A stretch of 64,000 bases of DNA, taken from positions 186,001-250,000 of the forward strand of contig JALHMI010000009.1 in the NCBI GenBank assembly GCA_022844125.1, in the 5' to 3' direction. This DNA is from Pirellulales bacterium (GTDB taxonomy: Bacteria > Planctomycetota > Planctomycetia > Pirellulales > PALSA-1355). Shown in pieces: positions 17,021-25,904 of the stretch. The notes beneath the pieces were generated by a model, which saw only the letters and a program-made list of their open reading frames with translations, did not search any database and was not told the origin of the DNA. Within the stretch, counting starts at the first letter, position 1. Every line of letters starts with the position of its first letter. Position numbers and translations under genes: made by a program.

Positions 17021-19339
17021 CTACTTACGGCCCTTCTGGCGACGCTTGCGAGCCGCGGCGCCATTGCCTTCGGAGGTCGAGGTTACGGCAACCGGGGTCC
17101 CGTCGGGATCAGTTTTTTTTTGAGCCTTGGGCAGGAGCTTCCGCTCGGCAACGCCCCACAAGCTCGACGCGATGAAGTATACGCACAGACCGCTGGCGAC
17201 TTTGAAGAACAGCACGCCCATGAAGATCATCATGTACTGCATCATCTTCTGCTGCATCGCGGCCTGTTCGTCGGCCGGCGGCGGCATGAACATCTTCTGC
17301 TGCCAGATGAACAGTGCGATCGTGACTAGCGGCAGCACGTTCAGGTAGGGTCCCAGCCCCAGGAAGCCGGTCCCGGCGGTGATGAAATCCGGCATGAGAT
17401 GCGACCAGTTCCAGAACATGTCCGGCGCCGCCAGATTCGAGGCCCAGCGAATGGCGTCGCTGATCAGCGGAGCCTGGCGCAATTCCACGTCCACCATCAG
17501 TGAGCGATACAGGCCCACAAAGATCGGCAGTTGCGCGAACGCCAGCATGCACCCACCCACCGGGTTGTACTTATGCTGGCGAAACAGGTCCTGCATCGCC
17601 TTGGTCCGCTTCTCCGCGTCGCTCTTGTACTTCTCGTTGATCTTCTTCATCTCGGGCTGCAGCTCTTGCATCTTCTGCGCGCCGAGGGCCTGCTTGCGGC
17701 TTAACGGAAACATGCACCCGCGGACCAGAACGGTCAGCATGATGATCGCGATGCCGTAGTTGCGGACCACGGAGTAGAAAGCATGCAGGACTTCGCTGAG
17801 GAACTGTGCGACCGGCCAGAACCAGCCGAAGTAGATCAGCTCGGTGAGTTCGCCGTTCGGGCCATAGTTAGCCAAGAGTGCACGGCGTTTCGGTCCCGCG
17901 AACACCTGGTAGCTATGCTCGAGAGACTCGCCGGGTTTCAGGGCAGCCACAACGCTGTCGATGCGGAATGACACGTTCAGCAGTCGAATGTCGGCCGACT
18001 CTTCGGGTACCGCGCCCACTCGCATCGGCACGATTGCTTCGAACAGCTTCTGGTCGGGTTGCTTGCTCTGAGGAACCATCGCCACGGAGAAATACTGCGC
18101 ATCCACGGCGATGAAATCGAGCTTGGAAGTTGAGCCCCACGATTTCTCAAAGTCCTCCTCAGCCAGGTCGCCCGGCGATATCTGGGCGATTGTGCCACCG
18201 TCGAATGAGGCAATTACGTCGCGCAGGCCGGCGCTGCCCCAGGTGCGGCTGACCTTACTCGCGTACCAGTCGCCTTCAGTCGGCAAGCCGGTCGGTCCAT
18301 CCAGCCGATAGGCCACCTTGTGCGGCGCCTCGCTGGTGTTCTTGACGGCCACATCGAGCACCAGATGATAGGCCGGATAGGTTTCGTTTGTTTGCTCGTC
18401 CTTGGGCAATTCAGCCAGGCGATAGGTCTTGGTGAATTCGAGTCCCAAGAGTGGAATCTGCCGTCGAAATTGCACGCTCTGCGAGCTCGATTCAGCGACT
18501 TCCCACGCGCCATCGCGCAGGTTCACGCCGCCGAGTTCCTTGTTGTCGTTCGCCAGTACCCGCTCGTCGAACTGCTGGATCGTAGTCAGGAAAGACAGTG
18601 GATCGTGCTTGCCGGGCGTGACGATTTCGATTGGCTTAGACTGAAACTCGGGTCGTACCAGGTCGAGTGGCTGCTGACCAAGCGTGACAGCGACGTCTTT
18701 AGATTCCTCGCCCCGCTTGATTGTGAGCTTGACCTGCTGACGCGGCTGGGTCGCCTCGAGGGCGGTCACGAACTCCGCGGCAGTCCGCACCTTGGCGGCG
18801 CCCAGCGCTGTGATGATGTCGCCTGGCTCGATGCCGGCCGCGGCGGCCGGTGTGCCCGCTCCAACGACGCGGACCAGGGCGCCAGCCTTCGCGGGCGCGT
18901 CGACCGGCGCGAGATAGCCCAGGTATCCCCAGGGGATGTCACTTTCGAGCGCGCGTACCTGGTTGAGTTCGATCTTCTCGACGGCCGCGCCTTCGTTGCT
19001 CCAGGTGACGAGCATCCGGAACGGGCTGTCTCGATCGAGCGAGCCCAGCGTGCCTCGCTTGGATTCGATCGCTGTTTCCTGCCCGGCTTCGGCGGCAGGT
19101 TGTTCAGCCTCGGCGGGCGGCGCGGCAACGTCCGCCGCCGGCGCTTCGCCCTCGGCGGGAGGTTCCGCCGGCTGGGCGTCCGCCGGAGCAGCCACGTCCG
19201 CCTTCTGCTCCGCCTTCGCGACTTGCTTGTCGGCCGCCTTCTTCGGTGGCTCGGGCGGATTGAGGTATGAGAAGATGAGCTGGTTGACCACGAAGATCAG
19301 GGCCACCAGCACGGCAAAGATTGCGAAGCGTCGATCCAC
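17021..19339 (-). CDS. yidC: Membrane protein insertase YidC with an inserted PDZ domain
   Basis: A 772-residue YidC/Oxa1 insertase, longer than the roughly 550 residues of E. coli YidC. Residues 6-26 form the signal anchor, followed by an Ala/Pro/Glu-rich periplasmic linker (about 30-95). A PDZ-like domain is present at about 150-222: RVVGAGTPAAAAGIEPGDIITALG, broken here only for description, has the usual GIxPGDII carboxylate-binding turn. The periplasmic beta-supersandwich follows (about 225-500). The conserved insertase core begins near SVVRNYGIAIIMLTVLVRG, including the hydrophilic-groove arginine region and NPVGGCMLAFAQLPIF. The tail is basic (ARKRRQKGRK), as in YidC forms that bind ribosomes. 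mnmE follows by 22 nt. Confidence 0.93.
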   Translation of the reverse strand: MDRRFAIFAVLVALIFVVNQLIFSYLNPPEPPKKAADKQVAKAEQKADVAAPADAQPAEPPAEGEAPAADVAAPPAEAEQPAAEAGQETAIESKRGTLGSLDRDSPFRMLVTWSNEGAAVEKIELNQVRALESDIPWGYLGYLAPVDAPAKAGALVRVVGAGTPAAAAGIEPGDIITALGAAKVRTAAEFVTALEATQPRQQVKLTIKRGEESKDVAVTLGQQPLDLVRPEFQSKPIEIVTPGKHDPLSFLTTIQQFDERVLANDNKELGGVNLRDGAWEVAESSSQSVQFRRQIPLLGLEFTKTYRLAELPKDEQTNETYPAYHLVLDVAVKNTSEAPHKVAYRLDGPTGLPTEGDWYASKVSRTWGSAGLRDVIASFDGGTIAQISPGDLAEEDFEKSWGSTSKLDFIAVDAQYFSVAMVPQSKQPDQKLFEAIVPMRVGAVPEESADIRLLNVSFRIDSVVAALKPGESLEHSYQVFAGPKRRALLANYGPNGELTELIYFGWFWPVAQFLSEVLHAFYSVVRNYGIAIIMLTVLVRGCMFPLSRKQALGAQKMQELQPEMKKINEKYKSDAEKRTKAMQDLFRQHKYNPVGGCMLAFAQLPIFVGLYRSLMVDVELRQAPLISDAIRWASNLAAPDMFWNWSHLMPDFITAGTGFLGLGPYLNVLPLVTIALFIWQQKMFMPPPADEQAAMQQKMMQYMMIFMGVLFFKVASGLCVYFIASSLWGVAERKLLPKAQKKTDPDGTPVAVTSTSEGNGAAARKRRQKGRK

Positions 19340-19535
19340 CGAAAGGGTCCGTATTCAGAGATTGGTTGGGAGCTTGGGGACGCGCAAGTGCGACCGCCGA
19401 CCTCGCGTGGGAGCAATCCCTCATTGTTCCCCATCGTGGGGATTCTGCAATGGCAAGTGCGGCCGTTTGACCCGGGAAATAGCCCGGCCGAATGCCGTTT
19501 GGCCGGCGAAAAGAGGAGGTTCTGGGCGGAGTGCC

Positions 19536-20297
19536 CTAACGGCCTTCTCGCAATCGATCCCCCAGAAAATTATCCAGCTCGGGGGTGTCGTAGATCTTCT
19601 TGATCGTCTTTTCGAAGTCGTACGTCACCCGGCGGAAAGTAAGCTGGTTCTCCTCCAGAACGACGTAACAGCTGCGCGGATCACCGTCGCGCGGCTGACC
19701 GACCGAGCCGACGTTGACCATCGTCTTCTCATCGCCCAAACGATAGGTGTAGTTCACCTCCTCGGGGCTGAGGAAGTTCATGCTCTGAGTGAACACACCC
19801 GGGACGTGCGTGTGTCCCTGGAAGCAGTGGTGTTCGATCAGGCTGAAGATCTTTTCCATTTTCCGTTGGTTATAGATGTCTTCCGGAAAGACATACTCAT
19901 TCAGCGGATTGCGGGCGGAGCCGTGCACATAGAGAAAGCCGTTCTCGCGATGGTTGCGGGGCAATTCGCCCAGAAAGTCCCAGCGCTTGGCGTTGTCGTC
20001 AGGGTTTCCGGCCGGGTTTTCCAGTTGGTCGCGAGTCCAAAAGATGGCGCGCTCCGCGCCGCTGTTGAAACCTTCGGGATCGAACAAGGCGCCTTGATCG
20101 TGATTTCCCAGCAGGCACACCGAGCATTGCATCACCAGATCGATGCACTCGCGCGGATTTGGACCATAGCCGATGATATCCCCCAGGCAATACACTTGCG
20201 TGATGCCTTGCTGACGGATGTCTGCCAGCACCGCCTCGAGAGCTTCGAGGTTGCTATGGATGTCGCTGATCAGTGCACGCTTCACAAAGCGGCTCAC
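19536..20297 (-). CDS. Calcineurin-like metallophosphoesterase
   Basis: A 253-residue cytoplasmic metallophosphoesterase with the ordered metal-binding blocks [20 protein letters not shown] and GHTHVPG. Members of this subgroup (YfcE/MJ0936-like) are small dinuclear metal phosphodiesterases of mostly unknown physiological substrate. The start at 20297 gives a short [10 protein letters not shown] lead into the first motif, as usual. It faces away from the small membrane-protein gene region and lies about 200 nt upstream of yidC in the same direction, so the two are probably separate transcripts. Confidence 0.9.
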   Translation of the reverse strand: MSRFVKRALISDIHSNLEALEAVLADIRQQGITQVYCLGDIIGYGPNPRECIDLVMQCSVCLLGNHDQGALFDPEGFNSGAERAIFWTRDQLENPAGNPDDNAKRWDFLGELPRNHRENGFLYVHGSARNPLNEYVFPEDIYNQRKMEKIFSLIEHHCFQGHTHVPGVFTQSMNFLSPEEVNYTYRLGDEKTMVNVGSVGQPRDGDPRSCYVVLEENQLTFRRVTYDFEKTIKKIYDTPELDNFLGDRLREGR

Positions 20298-20497
20298 TTC
20301 ACCCCGAGGGGCACTGGAAGCTCTGCATACGCCGGGGGAGAGGCGGCAGCAAGTTTAAAAGCTCGAACACTAGGTAACATTTGAGTTTACGGCGAGCTAG
20401 CGAGACGGTCAAGCGGCCCTGCATTCCGGGAGAAATCGTCGATCCCGGCCAGGCGCGCGCTGCCACGGGTTTTGCCTACACCGCGGGGCGAAGTCCG

Positions 20498-20788
20498 TTA
20501 TCCGCCCGGCTTTTTCATGGCCAGGCTATGCAGGATCAGCACCGCCGCGACGGAGATGAAGGCGTATCCCAGCCAGACCGGCGGCTTGATCGTGCGCAAC
20601 GGGGTTGGTCCCGCGGCCGGAAGGAAGGCACTATCGGACGACTCGCTGCTGGCCACCAGGGCCAGGCGCTGGGACACAAAGGTGCTGGTCTTCTCGTTCA
20701 GCACGTAACTCTCGACCATCCGCAATTGGATGCCGAGAAACAGAACGACCAACCCGATCAGGAAGTATTGGTTGCGGTTGATTTCCAA
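20498..20788 (-). CDS. Small two-helix membrane protein, unknown function
   Basis: A 96-residue protein with an N-terminal transmembrane helix (YFLIGLVVLFLGIQL) and a C-terminal one (VWLGYAFISVAAVLILHSLA), joined by a polar Ser/Pro-containing stretch of about 40 residues. A short basic tail (MKKPGG) ends it. I recognise no family. Two membrane segments in one frame with no competing gene make it credible as a real coding sequence. It is divergent from the BrkB-type gene at 21064. Confidence 0.65.
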   Translation of the reverse strand: MEINRNQYFLIGLVVLFLGIQLRMVESYVLNEKTSTFVSQRLALVASSESSDSAFLPAAGPTPLRTIKPPVWLGYAFISVAAVLILHSLAMKKPGG

Positions 20789-21063
20789 GGGACTGCACCC
20801 AAATGGATTGCTGCGGAGTTTAACGGGAGGCGCGGCGGATTCCTCTGAAGAACTGAACCGCCCGCCATACTGCTATCGGGACGGCCGTGCGATGTGCTTC
20901 ATCCCGGGCCCGGCTTTAGCGGTTTTGTCGGCCAGCGGCGGATCGCGCGGGGCGAAAAGCCGCCGCGAGCTTCTCTTGTAGCGATTACGCGGATTCGTAG
21001 GATTGATCTGAGGCAGCCTGCGGGGCGAACTCCCGGTACCGGACGTGCACGAGGATTGGCAGC

Positions 21064-22122
21064 ATGCGGCAACTCGCGGAGCTATGGAATAAGTTGCAGC
21101 AGTTGGCTGCTCGCACGCCACTGCTCGGCGCGCTCCTCCGGGTGCTGGGGGGAATGTGGAGCGTGATCGAAAAGACGGTCACGCGCTGGACCGCCAACGA
21201 CGGCAACCTGCTCGCCGCGTCGATGGCCTACTACGCCGCATTCTCGTTCTATCCGCTGCTCTGGGTGCTGATGGCGGTGCTCGGTTACGGGCTGCGATTC
21301 TCCGACCGGGCGCAAGGTGCGCGACAAGAACTGCTGGGCTTTCTCGGCAAGAGTATGTCGCCGGCTTTGGCCGATGAAGTGGATCGACTTCTGAGTGGAG
21401 TTCAACTGCGCGCCGGCAGTGGAATTTTTGCCGGCTTGCTGCTGCTATTTGCTGCGATCGGCGTGTTTTCACAGCTCGAGGCGGCATTCGACCGCTTGTG
21501 GCACGCCGTCACTCCGCATCACCGCGGTGCCCGGGCAGCCATCAGTAATGCGCTCTGGAACCGCCTCAAGGCGTTCCTCACCTTGATCGGCTTGGGCGTC
21601 GTGGTGCTGCTCGCCTTTGTCGCGCAGATCACGCTCAGCGCCATGGAGAACTGGGCCGCGGAAGAGCATCTGGTCTGGACGTCGTTTGTCTGGCCGCGGT
21701 TGCAGATCACCCTCAGCCTGGCGTTGAATACGCTGGCCCTGGCAATGGTCTTCAAGATGGTGCCGCGCGTGTTCGTGCGCTGGCGCGAAGCGCTCGTCGG
21801 GGGGATCGTCGTGGCCGCGGCCTGGCAAATCGGGGCCCAAGTCGTCTCGCGTTACATCGTCGGTGGGCACTACACTGCCTACGGCGTCGTCGGTTCGTTT
21901 ATCGCGATGATGCTCTGGGTTTACTGCGCGAGCATCATCCTGTTTCTGGGGGCCCAACTCGTACAGGTGCTTGGCCATCCCGAGGAAAGTACGGTGCTAC
22001 CACCTGTTCCCCCGGCCGCTGCTACCGACGATGAGTTAACGCCCGAGGGCATCAAGATCGGGAAAAATGGCAATTCACATTCCGCCCAGGAGATTCCCCC
22101 GGCGCGCGATACATTAAAGTAA
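21064..22122 (+). CDS. YihY/BrkB family inner membrane protein
   Basis: A 352-residue protein of the YihY/BrkB family (once mislabelled ribonuclease BN). The family signature is clear: DGNLLAASMAYYAAFSFYPL in TM1, then a periplasmic helix region, and VGSFIAMMLWVYCASIILFLGAQ near the end. About six transmembrane helices are visible. Function is not established for the family, although some members are linked to envelope integrity or transport. The hydrophilic C-terminal tail (about 40 residues) is Pro/Ala-rich. It is followed 73 nt later by a GYF_2 membrane protein on the same strand, so the two may be expressed together. Confidence 0.92.
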   Translation: MRQLAELWNKLQQLAARTPLLGALLRVLGGMWSVIEKTVTRWTANDGNLLAASMAYYAAFSFYPLLWVLMAVLGYGLRFSDRAQGARQELLGFLGKSMSPALADEVDRLLSGVQLRAGSGIFAGLLLLFAAIGVFSQLEAAFDRLWHAVTPHHRGARAAISNALWNRLKAFLTLIGLGVVVLLAFVAQITLSAMENWAAEEHLVWTSFVWPRLQITLSLALNTLALAMVFKMVPRVFVRWREALVGGIVVAAAWQIGAQVVSRYIVGGHYTAYGVVGSFIAMMLWVYCASIILFLGAQLVQVLGHPEESTVLPPVPPAAATDDELTPEGIKIGKNGNSHSAQEIPPARDTLK

Positions 22123-22195
22123 TGTGGTAGTGTGCCCAAGGTTCCTCTTTCAGGCCGGCCCCGCGTTCGAGAGTCACCGCGTGTCGAGAGCAAGC

Positions 22196-22708
22196 ATGGC
22201 GGAAGTTCAGTGGTATTACGCCCGCAATGACCAGCAGTTTGGGCCGGTCTCGGCGGCTGAGCTCAAGCAATTGGCCGAAGTCGGTCGGCTCTCGCCCGAC
22301 GACTTGCTCTGGCGCGAAGGCATGGAGCAGTGGACCACTGCGGTCAACTTGCGCGGGTTGTTCGCTGCCGAAGAGGTGGCTTCCATTCCCAGCGTGACGC
22401 CGAAACCGGTGGCGGCACAAGCGCTCAGCGAAGTTCGAAGGACGCCGGCGCCTGCCAGCCCGCGTCTGCCGTCGCAAGGCATTGGGCTGCGTGGCGTGCT
22501 GCGAGCGACGCAACTCCTGCTGTGGACGACTTGCGTGCTCGTGGTGTTGGTGGGAATGGTGCTGTTCACGCGGGCATTTCTGACCGCTGAGGATGCCACC
22601 GCAGAGGCCTCGGCCGCGGCCGTGTTTGCCACCTTCTTTCTTGGCGCGTACGTCCTGGCTCGCTGCGGTGAGAAGCTGGCCCAGATTCTTTTGCGGCGCG
22701 GATCGTAA
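22196..22708 (+). CDS. GYF_2 domain membrane protein
   Basis: A 170-residue protein. Residues 4-55 are a GYF_2 domain (WYYARNDQQFGPVSAAEL...LSPDDLLWREGMEQW), a fold thought to bind proline-rich peptides and frequent in planctomycete membrane proteins. After a Pro/Ala linker come two hydrophobic segments (around LLLWTTCVLVVLVGMVLF and AVFATFFLGAYVL), so the domain is probably tethered on the cytoplasmic face. The start at 22196 puts the GYF domain at the N-terminus; a GTG at 22124 would add an odd 24-residue lead. It ends only 9 nt from the convergent macrodomain gene. Confidence 0.85.
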   Translation: MAEVQWYYARNDQQFGPVSAAELKQLAEVGRLSPDDLLWREGMEQWTTAVNLRGLFAAEEVASIPSVTPKPVAAQALSEVRRTPAPASPRLPSQGIGLRGVLRATQLLLWTTCVLVVLVGMVLFTRAFLTAEDATAEASAAAVFATFFLGAYVLARCGEKLAQILLRRGS

Positions 22709-22717
22709 TTGCGCGGT

Positions 22718-23257
22718 TCAAAGATCCAGTGCCTCGACCGCCGCGCCGAACGCCCCGAAGATGCCCTCGCTGAACAGCACGAAGCGCACAAGTTCGACCG
22801 TCGGGTCTTGCTCGAGAAACGCCTTGGTGGCTGACAAAGCGATTCGACTGGCCAGGTCGACCGGATAGCCATAGATTCCACAGGAGATGGCCGGCAGCGC
22901 CACGCTCCGGCAGTTATGTTGCGACGCCAGGTCCAGCGCATCGCGGTAAGCGCTTGCGAGCAGTTCCGCTTCCCCACGGCGGCCGCCATTCCAGCGCGGT
23001 CCGACAGCGTGAATCACGTGCCGCGCCGCCAGATCGCCGGCGACGCTGATCACTGCTGACCCCGTGGGACAGCCATCGGGATAGCGTCGCTTGGTGTCCG
23101 CCATGATTGCCGGACCTCCGCGGCGATGAATCGCCCCGTCCACGCCGCCCCCGCCCGCCAGGCCACTGTTGGCCGCGTTGACAATTGCATCGACCTCCTG
23201 GTGGGTAATGTCGCCGATCGTAAGTTCCAGAATTCGCCCCTGAATTTCGCGTCTCAT
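22718..23257 (-). CDS. Macro domain protein (O-acetyl-ADP-ribose deacetylase-like)
   Basis: A 179-residue single macrodomain of the MacroD/YmdB type. It shows [19 protein letters not shown] with the ADP-ribose-binding Asn residues, the glycine-rich [16 protein letters not shown] loop with its catalytic-site Asp, and the [12 protein letters not shown] phosphate loop. Such enzymes remove ADP-ribose from acidic side chains or hydrolyse O-acetyl-ADP-ribose. The start at 23257 ([11 protein letters not shown]) is standard; the open frame extends 16 residues further without support. No sirtuin or ADP-ribosyltransferase neighbour is visible, so a general housekeeping role is likely. Confidence 0.93.
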   Translation of the reverse strand: MRREIQGRILELTIGDITHQEVDAIVNAANSGLAGGGGVDGAIHRRGGPAIMADTKRRYPDGCPTGSAVISVAGDLAARHVIHAVGPRWNGGRRGEAELLASAYRDALDLASQHNCRSVALPAISCGIYGYPVDLASRIALSATKAFLEQDPTVELVRFVLFSEGIFGAFGAAVEALDL

Positions 23258-23366
23258 CGATGTGGACCCGGACAAGTTGCGGACTGCTTTTCGAGGTGGA
23301 GCCAATTACACTGGAGCGTGCGATTCTGGCCGCGTCAACTCTTACCGATACCCGTGAATCTGTGTC

Positions 23367-24287
23367 ATGCGAACATATGCGTCAGCCCTCTTGCTGCTCA
23401 TGATCGGAACCGCGCTCGCCGCGAATGCCAGCGCTCGCGATATTTTCGTCAGCAATATCTCCGGCGATGATCGGCACGACGGGCGCGCGATTCAATCCGT
23501 GCTCCCTAGCGGCGGCCCCGTGCGATCAATCGCCAAGGCTCTCCGGCTGGCTGCGGCTGGCGACCGGATCGTAATCCAAAACACAGGCCAACCCTATCGC
23601 GAAGCCGTCAGTCTGATCGGCAGTCGGCACGGGGGTTCGTGGAGCGGGCCGCTGGTGATCGAAGGCAATGGCGCAACCATCGATGGATCGGTGCCCATCG
23701 CCGACGATGCCTGGTCACCGCTTTCGGACGACGTGTTTACTTGCCGACCTGCTCGCCTCGGGCAACAACAACTCTTTCTTGACGGTCGCGCAGCGCGTCA
23801 AAAGCCAGCGGTCCGCGAGTCCGCCAATCCGCCGACACTGGCCCCGCTCGAGTGGTGCTTCTGGCGCGGGCAGATTCTGTTTCGCGTCGAGCCGGGCCGC
23901 ATGCCGCAGGACTATCGGCCAAGCTGCTGCGGCTTGCAGACGGGCCTCACGCTCTACTATGTCAACGACGTCTTGATTCGCGATCTGGTGGTGCGCGGTT
24001 TTGGCGTCGACGGCGTGGCGGTCCACGACGTCGTGCGCGAGACGCGACTCGAGCGTGTTTCTTGTCAGAACAACGGCCTGGCGGGCTTCAGCGCCCGAGG
24101 CGCAACCTGGGTTGAACTCGATGCTTGCTCGGCGGCGGGGAACGGGCAGGCTCAGTTGCGCGTCGAGGACTTTGCCCGCGTGTGGGCGTTCGGCTGCCGG
24201 TTCACTGCGGATACCGCGCCAGCAGTGCTGCGCGAAGGCGGCGAACTCGTGGAGCGAAACGAGCCCTACGCGAGGGCAGGGGGTTAG
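23367..24287 (+). CDS. Secreted right-handed beta-helix protein
   Basis: A 306-residue protein with a signal peptide (MRTYASALLLLMIGTALAANASA). The body has the opening typical of parallel beta-helix proteins: DIFVSNISGDDRHDG, then GPVRSIAKALRLAAAGDRIVIQ, followed by about 20-residue rungs containing G-V-D-G-V and C-x-N-N-G-L-A-G turns. Family members include polysaccharide lyases and surface adhesins, but no catalytic signature was identified, so an enzymatic role is not claimed. It is divergent from the macrodomain gene and lies upstream of tRNA-Ala. Confidence 0.8.
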   Translation: MRTYASALLLLMIGTALAANASARDIFVSNISGDDRHDGRAIQSVLPSGGPVRSIAKALRLAAAGDRIVIQNTGQPYREAVSLIGSRHGGSWSGPLVIEGNGATIDGSVPIADDAWSPLSDDVFTCRPARLGQQQLFLDGRAARQKPAVRESANPPTLAPLEWCFWRGQILFRVEPGRMPQDYRPSCCGLQTGLTLYYVNDVLIRDLVVRGFGVDGVAVHDVVRETRLERVSCQNNGLAGFSARGATWVELDACSAAGNGQAQLRVEDFARVWAFGCRFTADTAPAVLREGGELVERNEPYARAGG

Positions 24288-24374
24288 GATCTCGCCGGCA
24301 CCGGCTTGCCTTGACAGCCCGCGCGGGGAATGATACTTTCCGGTGCTTAGGCGCTCTTGGGTGCCGTATCGACC

Positions 24375-24450
<76 letters not shown>

Positions 24451-24527
24451 GACCGGAGTTTGCAGTGCGCTTCTGAAGCGGATCGCCGCAGATTCCGGTT
24501 CTTCTTGCGCGGGTTCGTCAACAGGTG

Positions 24528-25859
24528 TCAGTCTCCCAGCAGATGCGCTGCCGGATTCGCGAGCGCAGCGGCCACGTCCGCCAGAAATGCCGCTGCCGGC
24601 GCGCCGTCCACCGCGGCGTGATCGAACGTCAAGCTCAACACCATCCGCTCGCGGATCACGATCTGATCGTGCTGGCCGACCACCGGCTCGCGGCGCACGG
24701 CTCCCAGTCCCAGGATCGAGATCTCCGGATAGTTGATCACCGGCGTGAAGGCGTCGATGCCGTATCCGCCCAGGTTCGAAACGGTCAGCACGGCCGATTG
24801 CATCTCCGCGGCAGTCAGCCGCCCCGCACGCGCTCGTTCGGCCAGTGCGCGCGATTCCTCGGCGATCGCCACGAGTGACTTGCGCAGTACGTCGCGAACC
24901 ACAGGCACTAGCAGCCCGGCGGTTGTGTCGACGGCGATGCCGATGTGAAAGTCGCAGTCAGGCACGGCGCGCAGCGCGTTGTGTCCATCGTCCCACCGAA
25001 CGGCGAGTTGCGGATGCCGCCGGAGTACCCGCGCTGTGAGACTGGCCACGACGTCGGTGTAAGCCGGCACAACGCTTGTGGCGCCAGACTTGAATTGTTG
25101 CCGCAGTCCGACGAGGTTCGTGACGTCCGCGGTAGTCGTCAGCGTCACAGGCACCGTCATTTCGCGACTATGGCGCAGCCGCTGCGCGATGGCTTTGCGG
25201 CGGGGCGTGAGCAGGTTGTCACCGGAGGTGCTCGCAGCAACACGCGGCTCGGACGCCGCGGCGCGAACATCGGCTTCGCGTACTCGACCACCCGCGCCGG
25301 TGCCCGAGAGCGCTCGCCAGTTAACGCCCAGTTCGCTGGCCACGCGGCGAGCACGCGGCGAAGCGACAGTTGCTCCCGCACCACTCGTATCGCGAAGACG
25401 ACTCGAGTTGCCGTTTCCGTTAGGTGCTGCACTCTCAGTTGGTGCGGTCCCTGCTGCATCCGACGCACCAGCGCGAAGCTTCCTTGCCAGCCGCCTTGCT
25501 GCGGGGCCGCTCGTGGCTAGGGGAGTCGGCTTTGGTGGATTTTCAATGGGGGCAGTCGGTTTTACGTTCTGCGCAGGACTGTCAACCCGTGTTGAACCGC
25601 GAGGTGGCGCTTCGCCCGGAGTGAGCAAATAGCCCAGCAGTGCGCCGACCAGCACGGTACTGCCCACCGCCGGGGCAGCGGGCGGCAGGTACAAGGTTCC
25701 CGCGTCGAGCGAGCCGATCTCCTGTACGGCCTTTTCGCCCTCGAGTTCAAACAAAGGTTCTCCTTCGGCCACCTCATCGCCCGGCTGTTTCAGCCAGCGC
25801 ACGAGGACGCCCTCTTCCATCGACCAGCCCAGGCGGGGAACGCGAATTTCTTTAGCCAT
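24528..25859 (-). CDS. 2-oxoacid dehydrogenase E2 (lipoyl acyltransferase)
   Basis: A 443-residue dihydrolipoyl acyltransferase. A single lipoyl domain occupies residues 1-80, with lipoyl Lys43 in LEGEKAVQE. A Pro/Ala linker, a peripheral-subunit-binding domain (PRARRVASELGVNWRALSG, around 165-200) and the catalytic acyltransferase domain follow. The domain ends with the active-site motif FDHAAVDG (His414, Asp418). It transfers the acyl group made by E1 to CoA. It sits 45 nt after the fused E1 gene. No E3 is in the operon, so dihydrolipoamide dehydrogenase must be shared. Substrate specificity (acetoin, branched-chain or pyruvate-like) cannot be read from sequence alone. Confidence 0.92.
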   Translation of the reverse strand: MAKEIRVPRLGWSMEEGVLVRWLKQPGDEVAEGEPLFELEGEKAVQEIGSLDAGTLYLPPAAPAVGSTVLVGALLGYLLTPGEAPPRGSTRVDSPAQNVKPTAPIENPPKPTPLATSGPAARRLARKLRAGASDAAGTAPTESAAPNGNGNSSRLRDTSGAGATVASPRARRVASELGVNWRALSGTGAGGRVREADVRAAASEPRVAASTSGDNLLTPRRKAIAQRLRHSREMTVPVTLTTTADVTNLVGLRQQFKSGATSVVPAYTDVVASLTARVLRRHPQLAVRWDDGHNALRAVPDCDFHIGIAVDTTAGLLVPVVRDVLRKSLVAIAEESRALAERARAGRLTAAEMQSAVLTVSNLGGYGIDAFTPVINYPEISILGLGAVRREPVVGQHDQIVIRERMVLSLTFDHAAVDGAPAAAFLADVAAALANPAAHLLGD

Positions 25860-25904
25860 CGTTTTCGACTCTCTCGTGCGGCGAACGCACTTCTCTCAGC
25901 AATG

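Noticed and set aside
19472-19487. Short CCGGG/CCCGG hairpin between the phosphoesterase gene and yidC
   Set aside because: Only 5 bp of stem in very GC-rich sequence with no T tract; too weak to call.
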